From: Putridiphycobacter sp965230485
GTDB taxonomy: Bacteria > Bacteroidota > Bacteroidia > Flavobacteriales_D > Crocinitomicaceae
NCBI GenBank assembly: GCA_965230485.1
Contig: CBDDLA010000001.1
Span: 2,356,001 to 2,420,000 of the forward strand
DNA length: 64,000 nt
Direction: 5' to 3'
How positions within the stretch are numbered: position 1 is the first letter of the stretch; each line of letters starts with the position of its first letter. Shown here piece after piece: positions 35,300 to 42,544 of the stretch. Position numbers and translations under genes: made by a program. Below the pieces are notes generated by a model. The model was given only the letters and a program-made list of their open reading frames with translations. It ran no database searches and was not told the origin of the DNA.

Positions 35300-36274
35300 T
35301 TATCTTATGGTTAATTGTCCTGGTAAACTATAAGGCTCTTTGTCCTCTCCAATAGCCTTAATTAGGTAATAATAGGTTCCTTTTGGGACTTTTTGTCCTT
35401 TCATATCGTAACCATCCCATCTAAAATCAGCCTGTGTTGATTCAAATAATTTCACATTAAATTGCGAATAAATCATGATATAAAATTCCTCAATATTTTC
35501 AGCCTCTATAAAAAATTGATCATTAACACCATCTTCATTTGGCGTAATAACATTTGGAATAACCTTTATAAACGACTCTTCTTCTATTTCTACCATAGGC
35601 TCTATTGGCAAATTATCCTCAAGCTTATCCAATGATGGTTCCGAATCTACAAGATTTACATCTTCTACTAATTCCTCAGTCTTTTCAGACGTTGGTGTAT
35701 CAATATTCGCATCCTGTTTTACAACCACACCCTGATCAGAATTATCCGTTACTTCATCTTTGCCTTCTATATGGGCTGGTAATGACTTATTATCATTATC
35801 ATCAACTGACTGATTGTGATTGGTCTCAGTCATATCATTAACTGATTCAAGAGGTGTTTTTTCAGTAATTTCTACTGTTAATTCTGGCTTTTCTTCATCA
35901 ATATGATCAATGCCAACCATCAAGTCAGAATTAATATTTTGAGCTAAATCTTCCGATTGTAGTTTTAAATCAGTACTACTTTCCGTTCCATTTACATCAA
36001 CTAACACCGAGTTTAATGGCTTAGATTTGACGGTTTCTTTCTCAATTGTAGCATCATTATCATTAAAGTACATCCATGCTCCTACCGAAATTGTACTTGC
36101 TGCAACCCCACCAATAATGACTCCTTTTAACCATACGGCTAACCCTGTGCTTGTACTAGCAGCACCAGAACCCATAGCTCCAGCAACATTTTGCCAAACC
36201 TTTGGGTTTACTGTTGGTTCAAAACTTTCAAATTTATCTTTGAATAGTTTATCAATGTCTAAATTATCTTTCAC
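35300..36274 (-). CDS. Anti-sigma-like protein with T9SS type B C-terminal domain
   Basis: A 324-residue single-pass membrane protein. The N-terminal 45 residues are soluble (DIDKLFKDKFESFEPTVNPK), in the style of Bacteroidota anti-sigma factors. One membrane segment follows (VWLKGVIIGGVAASTISVGA). A long Asp/Glu/Ser/Thr-rich stalk leads to the C-terminus, VIPNVITPNEDGVNDQFFIE, with YSQFNVKLFES and GTYYYLIKA, a gliding-associated (CHU_C, T9SS type B) domain. Its gene overlaps the ECF sigma factor gene by 11 bp, so the N-terminus probably holds that sigma factor. The stalk and CHU_C domain would project into the periplasm. Confidence 0.8.
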   Translation of the reverse strand: MKDNLDIDKLFKDKFESFEPTVNPKVWQNVAGAMGSGAASTSTGLAVWLKGVIIGGVAASTISVGAWMYFNDNDATIEKETVKSKPLNSVLVDVNGTESSTDLKLQSEDLAQNINSDLMVGIDHIDEEKPELTVEITEKTPLESVNDMTETNHNQSVDDNDNKSLPAHIEGKDEVTDNSDQGVVVKQDANIDTPTSEKTEELVEDVNLVDSEPSLDKLEDNLPIEPMVEIEEESFIKVIPNVITPNEDGVNDQFFIEAENIEEFYIMIYSQFNVKLFESTQADFRWDGYDMKGQKVPKGTYYYLIKAIGEDKEPYSLPGQLTIR

Positions 36275-36812
36275 CTTCTTCTACGTATTCGTTTTTCAAT
36301 AAAACCGTTCTCAAAATTTTTCTAGCTCTAGAATATTGCGACTTGGATGTACTTTCTGTAATGTCTAATTTAGCCGCAATTTCCTTGTGCGAATAGCCTT
36401 CAATTGCAAATAAATTGAATACTATTCTGTAACCTACTGGCAATGTATTAATAATTTTTAATAAGTCTTCTGCTTCTAGTTCTTCACTTATATAATTATT
36501 ATCGTTAAGCAAATAACTTACAGAGTCTACTTCAACATTATCCATGTACTTTTTGTTTTTCCTTATCTGGTCAAGTGCAGTATTAACAATAATTCGTCTC
36601 ACCCATCCTTCCAAAGAGCCTTTCTTTTTATATTTTGGTAAATTATCAAACACTTTTATAAAGCCATCTTGCAGCACATCCTGTGCTTCATCATCCCCAT
36701 TCATATACCTTAAGCAGACACCAAACATTTTGCCAGCAAATTTTTCATAGAACGCTTTTTGAGCCAGTAAATCGCCGTACGTACACTTTTTTATCAGTTC
36801 TTCGTCTGTCAT
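36264..36812 (-). CDS. RNA polymerase ECF sigma factor
   Basis: A 182-residue extracytoplasmic-function sigma factor. Region 2 is DDEAQDVLQDGFIKVFDNLP with GWVRRIIVNTALDQIRK, and region 4 is GYSHKEIAAKLDITESTSKS with the helix-turn-helix QYSRARKILR. Its gene overlaps the membrane anti-sigma-like gene by 11 bp. It is divergent from the TlpA-like gene. A cell-surface signal would release it through the CHU_C-bearing partner. Confidence 0.9.
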   Translation of the reverse strand: MTDEELIKKCTYGDLLAQKAFYEKFAGKMFGVCLRYMNGDDEAQDVLQDGFIKVFDNLPKYKKKGSLEGWVRRIIVNTALDQIRKNKKYMDNVEVDSVSYLLNDNNYISEELEAEDLLKIINTLPVGYRIVFNLFAIEGYSHKEIAAKLDITESTSKSQYSRARKILRTVLLKNEYVEEGER

Positions 36813-36914
36813 TTTACCTTTTCAATAGATAAGACTTAAATGTAGTATTAAAAGTTGCATTCTAGGAATAAAAAGAATAATTTAGGCGCTTCAAAGTGAA
36901 TTCGATTACAGTTA

Positions 36915-38102
36915 ATGAAACTACTTTTTTTACTACTGACCTTCTTTATTGTTGCTAACGCTCATTCAAAAGATTTAAACATTAAAAATGGTAAATGGTT
37001 ATTTTCTCTTCATATTTCAGATACAAAGAAGATCAAGATTAATGCTGTAATTAAAAAAGATATTTTGACTATTACCAATGGGGTTGAAAAAATTAACCTT
37101 AAGGGTTTTATTAATGATGGAGATAGTTTAGTTGCTAACTTCTCACTTTATAACTCCTGCATAGTTATTAAAAACATTGGTTCTAAAAAACTTGAGGGAT
37201 ATTGGCGTAATTATCAAAGAAAAGGAAATTATAAAATCCCTTTTACAGCCAGAAAAAAAGCACCAAAATTTCAAGGAAACCCTCAAACACTTTCTCGGTT
37301 AGAAGGTGTTTGGGAAGCTACTATTCAATATAAATATCCAACAAAATTAATAGGGGTTTTTAAGGGTAGAAAAAATAGTTTGTCCGGCACCTTCAGGTCA
37401 GAAACAGGTGACTATCGTTACTTATTTGGAAATGCTTCAAAGGATAGTATGTATTTATCTTGTTTTGATGGCACGCATTGTTATTTGTTTACAGCGAAAT
37501 TATTTAATGGAGACTCGCTGTCAGGTCACTTTTATTCTGGTAATCACTACAAAACGCATTGGACTGCAGTTAAGAACCCTGGAGCTACATTGTCTCATCC
37601 TGATAGTCTTACATTTTTAACAAATGAAAACAAAATTGAATTTTCACTACCTTCAACAAATAATGAAATATTAAACTTTTCGTCATCAAATTTATCTAGA
37701 CCGACTATACTCCAATTATTTGGAACCTGGTGCCCAAATTGTGTTGATGAAACCAACCTTTTAAATGAAGTCTATTCGGGTTATGAAGAAAAAGTTGATA
37801 TTATAGGAATCGGTTTTGAGATGGGTTCTAATGACAAAATCAAGATGCGCAATTTAATAAACTTTAAAAAGCAAATGCATGTTACCTATCCTATTTTACT
37901 TGGCGGTGATGCGAAGAAAGAAATAGCTGCAGAGCTTTTTCCCATGTTAAACCATGTGATGTCTTTTCCTACTATGATAGTCATTGACCAGAGTGGAAAA
38001 GTTGTTAAGGTCCACACTGGTTTTAACGGTCCCGCCACAGGCTCACATTACATTGATTTCAAAAAAGACCTAACGGACTTATTAAGTGATCTGGTTCAAT
38101 AA
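36915..38102 (+). CDS. TlpA-like thioredoxin-fold protein
   Basis: A 395-residue exported protein with a signal peptide ending at ANAHSKD. The first two-thirds are beta-rich (about 25-240). A thioredoxin/TlpA domain occupies the last 150 residues, with the redox motif TWCPNC in LQLFGTWCPNCVDETNLLNE and the conserved cis-proline region SFPTMIVIDQSGKVV. Such proteins reduce periplasmic thiols, for instance for cytochrome c maturation or metal-centre insertion; the partner is not evident. A bidirectional terminator separates it from rpiB. Confidence 0.82.
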   Translation: MKLLFLLLTFFIVANAHSKDLNIKNGKWLFSLHISDTKKIKINAVIKKDILTITNGVEKINLKGFINDGDSLVANFSLYNSCIVIKNIGSKKLEGYWRNYQRKGNYKIPFTARKKAPKFQGNPQTLSRLEGVWEATIQYKYPTKLIGVFKGRKNSLSGTFRSETGDYRYLFGNASKDSMYLSCFDGTHCYLFTAKLFNGDSLSGHFYSGNHYKTHWTAVKNPGATLSHPDSLTFLTNENKIEFSLPSTNNEILNFSSSNLSRPTILQLFGTWCPNCVDETNLLNEVYSGYEEKVDIIGIGFEMGSNDKIKMRNLINFKKQMHVTYPILLGGDAKKEIAAELFPMLNHVMSFPTMIVIDQSGKVVKVHTGFNGPATGSHYIDFKKDLTDLLSDLVQ

Positions 38103-38127
38103 ATAAATTGGTTTTTAGCAATTTATT
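38102..38127. terminator. Bidirectional terminator between the TlpA-like gene and rpiB
   Basis: A 9-bp stem AATAAATTG / CAATTTATT with an 8-nt loop. It starts at the last base of the TlpA-like stop codon, and the rpiB stop codon lies in the loop, so it can serve both convergent genes. It is AT-rich and therefore weak. Confidence 0.5.
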
Positions 38128-38549
38128 TTATTAACTCTTTTTTCGTGTCTTCCCCCTTCAAATTCAGTTGCAAAAAAAGCATCAACAATTTTCACTGCCA
38201 AATCTTTACTTATAAATCTTGCAGGAAGTGCCAAAATATTTGCATTATTATGAAGTCTCGCTAACTCTGCTATTTCTTCTGTCCAGCACAACGCAGACCT
38301 TATTCCTTTATGCTTATTCGCTGCCATGTTAATCCCGTTCCCGCTACCACAAATAATTATGCCTTTCATATCCCTATTACTATTAACAAAATTGGCTACT
38401 TCATGGCCATAGTCTGGATAATCAACGCTATTATTTGAATCACAACCAAAGTTTTTAACTGAATAACCTTTTTGAGTTAAATACTCCTGGATAAATACTT
38501 TTAATTCATAACCAGCATGGTCATTGCCAATGGGGATTATATTTGTCAT
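38115..38549 (-). CDS. rpiB: Ribose-5-phosphate isomerase B
   Basis: A 144-residue RpiB/LacAB-type isomerase interconverting ribose 5-phosphate and ribulose 5-phosphate. The phosphate-binding start is IPIGNDHAGYELK. The catalytic cysteine is in IIICGSGNGINMAANKHKGI, and the conserved HNNANILALPARFIS follows. Length is normal. A TATCTTTG -7 element lies at 38576-38569. Confidence 0.95.
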   Translation of the reverse strand: MTNIIPIGNDHAGYELKVFIQEYLTQKGYSVKNFGCDSNNSVDYPDYGHEVANFVNSNRDMKGIIICGSGNGINMAANKHKGIRSALCWTEEIAELARLHNNANILALPARFISKDLAVKIVDAFFATEFEGGRHEKRVNKINC

Positions 38550-38559
38550 GAGATAATTC

Positions 38560-38906
38560 GGATTTGATCAAAGATAATTTATTTTTCAATTAAATATATC
38601 ATTACGCATAAATATCAATAAAGTCATAATTGTTAATAAATAAAAATAGATTTTCTAGTTTCCTTCTAAAAAATTGATTTTTAAAAATTTAAAAAAATAA
38701 AATGTTTTTAAAAAACTGTTCATTACTCATCTGCAGATTGTGTTAAAAAAGTAAATAAATCAGTAGGTTTTCACATATATATTTTCGTATATAATTTTAT
38801 TCCTATTTTCTTTGTTTACAAGTCGAATTTTTAAATCTCATTTATCCACATAAAAATTCAGTTAAGATAATTTATCTTATTCACAATTCTAAATTTTGTA
38901 AATTTG
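38560..38906. other. AT-rich intergenic region with DnaA boxes (candidate oriC)
   Basis: The 430-bp gap between divergent rpiB and the MORN gene is extremely AT-rich. It contains a perfect DnaA box TTATCCACA at 38842-38850 and a near-consensus TTATTCACA at 38877-38885, in the same orientation, flanking the palindrome AAGATAATTTATCTT. Upstream there are long A/T tracts suited to unwinding. A TAAATTTG -7 element at 38899-38906 may drive the gene to the right. This is compatible with a replication origin, but two boxes are few and no GC-skew was computed. Confidence 0.35.
38569..38576 (-). promoter_or_regulatory. -7 promoter element TATCTTTG for rpiB
   Basis: An exact match on the minus strand, 19 bp before the rpiB ATG. 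The start would be near 38562. No TTG at the -33 distance. Confidence 0.45.
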
Positions 38907-38976
38907 TTAAAAAGACAATTAAACTGACTATAATTGGGAATAGCGGGTGTTGACTAAAAGTTAAAAATATTAATAA

Positions 38977-40572
38977 TTGAATAAAACATCAGAATATTAT
39001 ATAAGTTATCAACTTATTAACAGTGCTAATAATAAGAATAAAAGATTCTTTTTAAAAAAAGATTATTTATGTTTTATATTATTCTCTTTTTTGTTTAATC
39101 TCAATTTAGTTGCTCAAAAGATAAATCCTAATGGACTTAATATATTTTATTATTCAAGTGGACTAAAATCTAGCGAAGGCTACTTTAAAAATGGTGTACC
39201 TGACAGTTTATGGAAAACATATAATACTGAGGGAAATTTAACAGCAAAAGGATACAAATTAAATGGTTTGAATAATGGCATGTGGGTATTTTATTCAAAT
39301 TCAGGATCCATTAAGCAAAAATCAATGTATGAAAATGACTTAAAAAATGGTTGTACAGTGCTGTTCGATTCCTTAGAACAAGTTACAGAAGAGTTATTTT
39401 ACATTGATGATACGCTTCAATCCGAAAAAATAATTTACTATCCTGATGGTAAGATAAAAACTATTCAAAATTTTAAAAATGGCTTTAAAGATGGAGATAG
39501 TTTTACTTATAACGAAGTTGGTGAAATAATTGAAGAATCTTATTTTGAGGCTGGAAAATTAGCTAAAAAGCAACTCATAAATCAATTGGATTCCACAGGT
39601 GCTAGAACCGGCTATTGGAGAACATACTACGATAATGGTATCATAAAGACAGAAGCTAATTATGTTGATGGAAAGTTAAATGGCTTATTTAAAGAGTATA
39701 ACAAATACGGAAGCTTAGAATCCATCAATTATATGTATTTAGATAGTGTATCAAATAATTCACGCGATATTGTTTTAATTGATTTGTATAGAGAATACTA
39801 CCCTGGAGGTTTAGTTGAAAAACTTATAGGAGGACTGGCAAATGGAAAAAAGAACGGACAATATCGTGCTTATGATGAAAGTGGAGAATTAATTAATGGA
39901 TTTTTATACAACAATGACACTATGGTTGCTGAAGGGTTGATATTAAATGATGGAACTTATGATGGGGAATGGAAATATTTTTATTCAACTGGAGAAGTTT
40001 TATCAAAGGGGTCATATGTTGATGGAAAACTTCATGGTGACTGGGTGTATTATTACAAAAATGGTCAAATTCAGCAAAAAGGTAAATATAGAGCAGGGGT
40101 ATATGAGGGATCTTGGTATTGGTATTATCCTAACGGTACGGTGAGGGCACAAGAATTTTATCGCAAAGGAAAGCTAGAAGGAACTGTTATTGAATATGAC
40201 CAAAATGGGACAGAAATAACAAAAGGTGAATATTATGCTGGTTTAAGAGAAGGTGAATGGTTTTATTATGTAGAAAAATCCAAAGAAGTTGGTCAGTATA
40301 CCTTAGGTTTTAAAAACGGTTTGTGGCAGACCTTTTATCAAAATAATGTAAAAGCTTTTGAGGGAGTTTATGATGAGGGCCAACCAAAAGGAAAGCATAA
40401 ATATTATCACGAAAATGGTGTTTTAGAATTAAAAGGAAAGCATAAAGCAGGCGCGCGTCATGGTGAATGGACAAAATATAATTCTGTTGGCGTGACTATC
40501 GAGATTATCGAATACTATTATGGCAGAATAGTAAAATTAAATGGTGAGAGAGTTTCAGAGGACTTTGAGTGA
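38977..40572 (+). CDS. MORN-type repeat protein (YwqK family)
   Basis: A 531-residue exported protein made almost entirely of MORN-variant repeats (units such as GMWVFYSNSGSIKQ, GDWVYYYKNGQIQQKG, GEWFYYVEK), about fifteen in all, the COG2849/YwqK pattern. YwqK relatives are called antitoxins in some annotations, but exported, repeat-only forms in Bacteroidota are probably surface or envelope proteins. A hydrophobic signal-like segment ends near NLNLVAQ. There is no in-frame ATG before it; the first possible start is the TTG at 38977, directly after a stop codon, so the start is uncertain. Confidence 0.75.
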   Translation: MNKTSEYYISYQLINSANNKNKRFFLKKDYLCFILFSFLFNLNLVAQKINPNGLNIFYYSSGLKSSEGYFKNGVPDSLWKTYNTEGNLTAKGYKLNGLNNGMWVFYSNSGSIKQKSMYENDLKNGCTVLFDSLEQVTEELFYIDDTLQSEKIIYYPDGKIKTIQNFKNGFKDGDSFTYNEVGEIIEESYFEAGKLAKKQLINQLDSTGARTGYWRTYYDNGIIKTEANYVDGKLNGLFKEYNKYGSLESINYMYLDSVSNNSRDIVLIDLYREYYPGGLVEKLIGGLANGKKNGQYRAYDESGELINGFLYNNDTMVAEGLILNDGTYDGEWKYFYSTGEVLSKGSYVDGKLHGDWVYYYKNGQIQQKGKYRAGVYEGSWYWYYPNGTVRAQEFYRKGKLEGTVIEYDQNGTEITKGEYYAGLREGEWFYYVEKSKEVGQYTLGFKNGLWQTFYQNNVKAFEGVYDEGQPKGKHKYYHENGVLELKGKHKAGARHGEWTKYNSVGVTIEIIEYYYGRIVKLNGERVSEDFE

Positions 40573-40639
40573 AAACCTGACCAAATTAGTAAAAATCTTA
40601 ATAAAAATAGGTACATTTGAATGAACTCAAAGCATCCCC

Positions 40640-41395
40640 ATGTTAAAATTAAATGTATTAGTAGTTGAAGACGAAAGTATTGTATCAAAAGACATTCAAC
40701 ATAGCTTAAAAAAACTCGGTTATACTATAATTGGTGCCGCAGCTACAGGCGAAAAGGCATATGAATTGGCCACAACCTTAAATCCTGATATCATATTAAT
40801 GGATATTATGTTAAAAGGTGAGATGAATGGTATTGAGACGGTTGAAAAAATAAAGCAAGAAATAAGCGTCCCTGTGATTTATTTAACAGCGTATGCCGAT
40901 AAGTCTACCTTGGAAAAGGCTAAGATTACAGAGCCCTATGGCTATATAATTAAGCCATTTAAAGATGTTGATTTGCACACTACAATTGAAATGGCACTTT
41001 ATAAATTTTCTCAAGAGAAGAAAGTTAGAGAGGAAAGGGATCTGTTTTATTCTTTAATCGAAAATAAAGAGCCCTCATCAGATTTAATTTTTGTGAAATC
41101 TAATAATAGATTAGTAAAAATAAAAAATTCAGATGTTTATTATGTTGAGGCTTTGAAAGATTACGTTTCTTTAATTACTATTGATAACCGGTATACTTTT
41201 CATAGTTCAATGAAGGATATTTTAACAAAATTACCTTCTGACCAGTTTATTAGAGTACACCGCTCATATATTGTACGAATCGATAAGATTACATCAATTG
41301 AATACCCAAGTCTTCAACTTGAAAAAATAGACAAAACAATTCCTATTGGAGGTGCTTACAGAAATGATTTAATGAATGCATTAAATCTGATTTAA
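40640..41395 (+). CDS. LytTR-type response regulator
   Basis: A 251-residue regulator. The receiver domain spans residues 1-120 with the acidic pocket EDE, phospho-acceptor Asp55 (IILMDIMLKGEMNG) and the TAY/KPF signature residues (YLTAYADK, YIIKPFKD). A LytTR DNA-binding domain follows from about residue 150 (YYVEALKDYVSLITIDNRYT, RVHRSYIVRIDKI). It binds repeated direct-repeat targets in the family. No kinase gene is adjacent. Its last 4 bp overlap the convergent Nfu gene. Confidence 0.92.
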   Translation: MLKLNVLVVEDESIVSKDIQHSLKKLGYTIIGAAATGEKAYELATTLNPDIILMDIMLKGEMNGIETVEKIKQEISVPVIYLTAYADKSTLEKAKITEPYGYIIKPFKDVDLHTTIEMALYKFSQEKKVREERDLFYSLIENKEPSSDLIFVKSNNRLVKIKNSDVYYVEALKDYVSLITIDNRYTFHSSMKDILTKLPSDQFIRVHRSYIVRIDKITSIEYPSLQLEKIDKTIPIGGAYRNDLMNALNLI

Positions 41396-42009
41396 GAATA
41401 AGCTACCACTTCTTTTACAGCTTCTAAGTTACTTTTAAGCAAGTTTTCAATTCCTCCTTTTAAGGTTTGAGTTGAGGAAGGGCATCCCGCACATGATCCC
41501 TTTAATTCAACGTAAACTTTTCCATCATTAAAACCAATAAAATCAATAGCACCTCCATCATTCTCAACAGCGGGTCTTACGTATTCGTTAAGTAAATTAA
41601 CAATGACATCATCTAGTTCACTGGTTTCAAATTGAGGTCTTTCCTGGTTAGAATCATCCGGATTATTATCGGCTTGTACTGTTTTAGGCTCATTAGAAGC
41701 AGGCATTCTGATAATTACCTCTTTACCACAGGCAATCCACTCACGAATGAACTCACGCAACTCCATCACAATAAAATCCCAATCCACATTATCTGTCTTA
41801 GTAACCGTAATAAAATTAGAGGCCATAAAAATGCCATCCACAAATGGAAAGTTAAATAAAGCTTCCGCTAAAGGAGAATAACCTTTCGCTTGCTCCATAT
41901 TTTCAAAAACAGCGTTATTATCTGATAAAACCAAATGCTTATTGGAAACAAATTTCATGGTTAAAGGGTTTGGTGTCATTTCCGCATATAATGTTACTGG
42001 TACTTGCAT
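41392..42009 (-). CDS. Nfu-type iron-sulfur cluster scaffold protein
   Basis: A 205-residue protein with an Nfu N-terminal domain (residues 5-90; PNPLTMKFVSN, DGIFMASNFITVTK) and a NifU-like C-terminal domain whose CxxC (GSCAGCPSST) binds a 4Fe-4S cluster. It passes clusters to target enzymes. Its promoter (TTG-N21-TAAATTTG, 42064-42033) is back-to-back with that of the cysteine-rich peptide gene. Confidence 0.92.
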   Translation of the reverse strand: MQVPVTLYAEMTPNPLTMKFVSNKHLVLSDNNAVFENMEQAKGYSPLAEALFNFPFVDGIFMASNFITVTKTDNVDWDFIVMELREFIREWIACGKEVIIRMPASNEPKTVQADNNPDDSNQERPQFETSELDDVIVNLLNEYVRPAVENDGGAIDFIGFNDGKVYVELKGSCAGCPSSTQTLKGGIENLLKSNLEAVKEVVAYS

Positions 42010-42032
42010 GGATGTTAGTTTTAGTTCGTGTA

Positions 42033-42064
42033 CAAATTTACTAGGTTTACAATTATTAACGCAA
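42033..42064 (-). promoter_or_regulatory. Nfu promoter: TTG-N21-TAAATTTG
   Basis: On the minus strand, TTG (42064-42062) and TAAATTTG (42040-42033) are spaced 21 bp apart. The start of transcription would be about 20 bp ahead of the ATG at 42009. Confidence 0.55.
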
Positions 42065-42073
42065 TGAATTTTA

Positions 42074-42100
42074 TTGTAAAATGAAAAAAGTGTAGCTTTG
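42074..42100 (+). promoter_or_regulatory. Promoter TTG-N16-TAGCTTTG of the metal operon
   Basis: TTG at 42074-42076 and TAGCTTTG at 42093-42100. The -7 element ends only 5 bp before the ATG at 42106, so the message would be leaderless or nearly so. It is back-to-back with the Nfu promoter. Confidence 0.5.
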
Positions 42101-42105
42101 TAAAT

Positions 42106-42492
42106 ATGAAACGTGCTTATAGCATATTGTTTTTATGTCTGACTACCATTTTTTCGTTTGGTTTTACAACGAGTGAACACAGTTGTAAATCTGAGAAATG
42201 TGCTACACATAGCTGCTGCGAAAAGCCGGTTGAAGACCTTCCAGCAAATAAATGTGATGGTACCTGCTGTTTCAATGCTACCACTGTTTCAATTATTGAG
42301 GAAGGGCTTGTTTCAGCAGAGAAGAAGCAAACAAAAAGGGTTGTTTCGGAAAAACTCGTAGCACATGTTTTTTCAGTTTTTTTAGCTAAAACTTCTAATG
42401 AAACTACGGCTTTGAGGTTTGGCTTTAACCCTTATCCTTATCTTAAAATACCTGATTTTATTCCCATTAAAACCCAGTCTTGGTTGATCTGA
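42106..42492 (+). CDS. Cysteine-rich exported protein (HYC_CC_PP-like)
   Basis: A 128-residue protein with a signal peptide (SILFLCLTTIFSFGF) and a cluster of cysteines: HSCKSEKC, HSCCEK and KCDGTCC. The hydrophobic C-terminus ends PDFIPIKTQSWLI. The pattern of H-x-C, CC and a proline-rich end near a TonB receptor and HMA protein resembles the HYC_CC_PP family of Bacteroidota, which are probably metal-linked; the match is by eye only. It is the first gene of a three-gene group. Confidence 0.6.
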   Translation: MKRAYSILFLCLTTIFSFGFTTSEHSCKSEKCATHSCCEKPVEDLPANKCDGTCCFNATTVSIIEEGLVSAEKKQTKRVVSEKLVAHVFSVFLAKTSNETTALRFGFNPYPYLKIPDFIPIKTQSWLI

Positions 42493-42544
42493 TTTTTGAT
42501 CTACTGATAAACTACAGTAAATCATTAATAATCAAAAAAATCAA

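Noticed and set aside
38977..40572. MORN/YwqK protein as an antitoxin
   Set aside because: It is exported, very long and has no toxin gene beside it; the label comes from a general family name.
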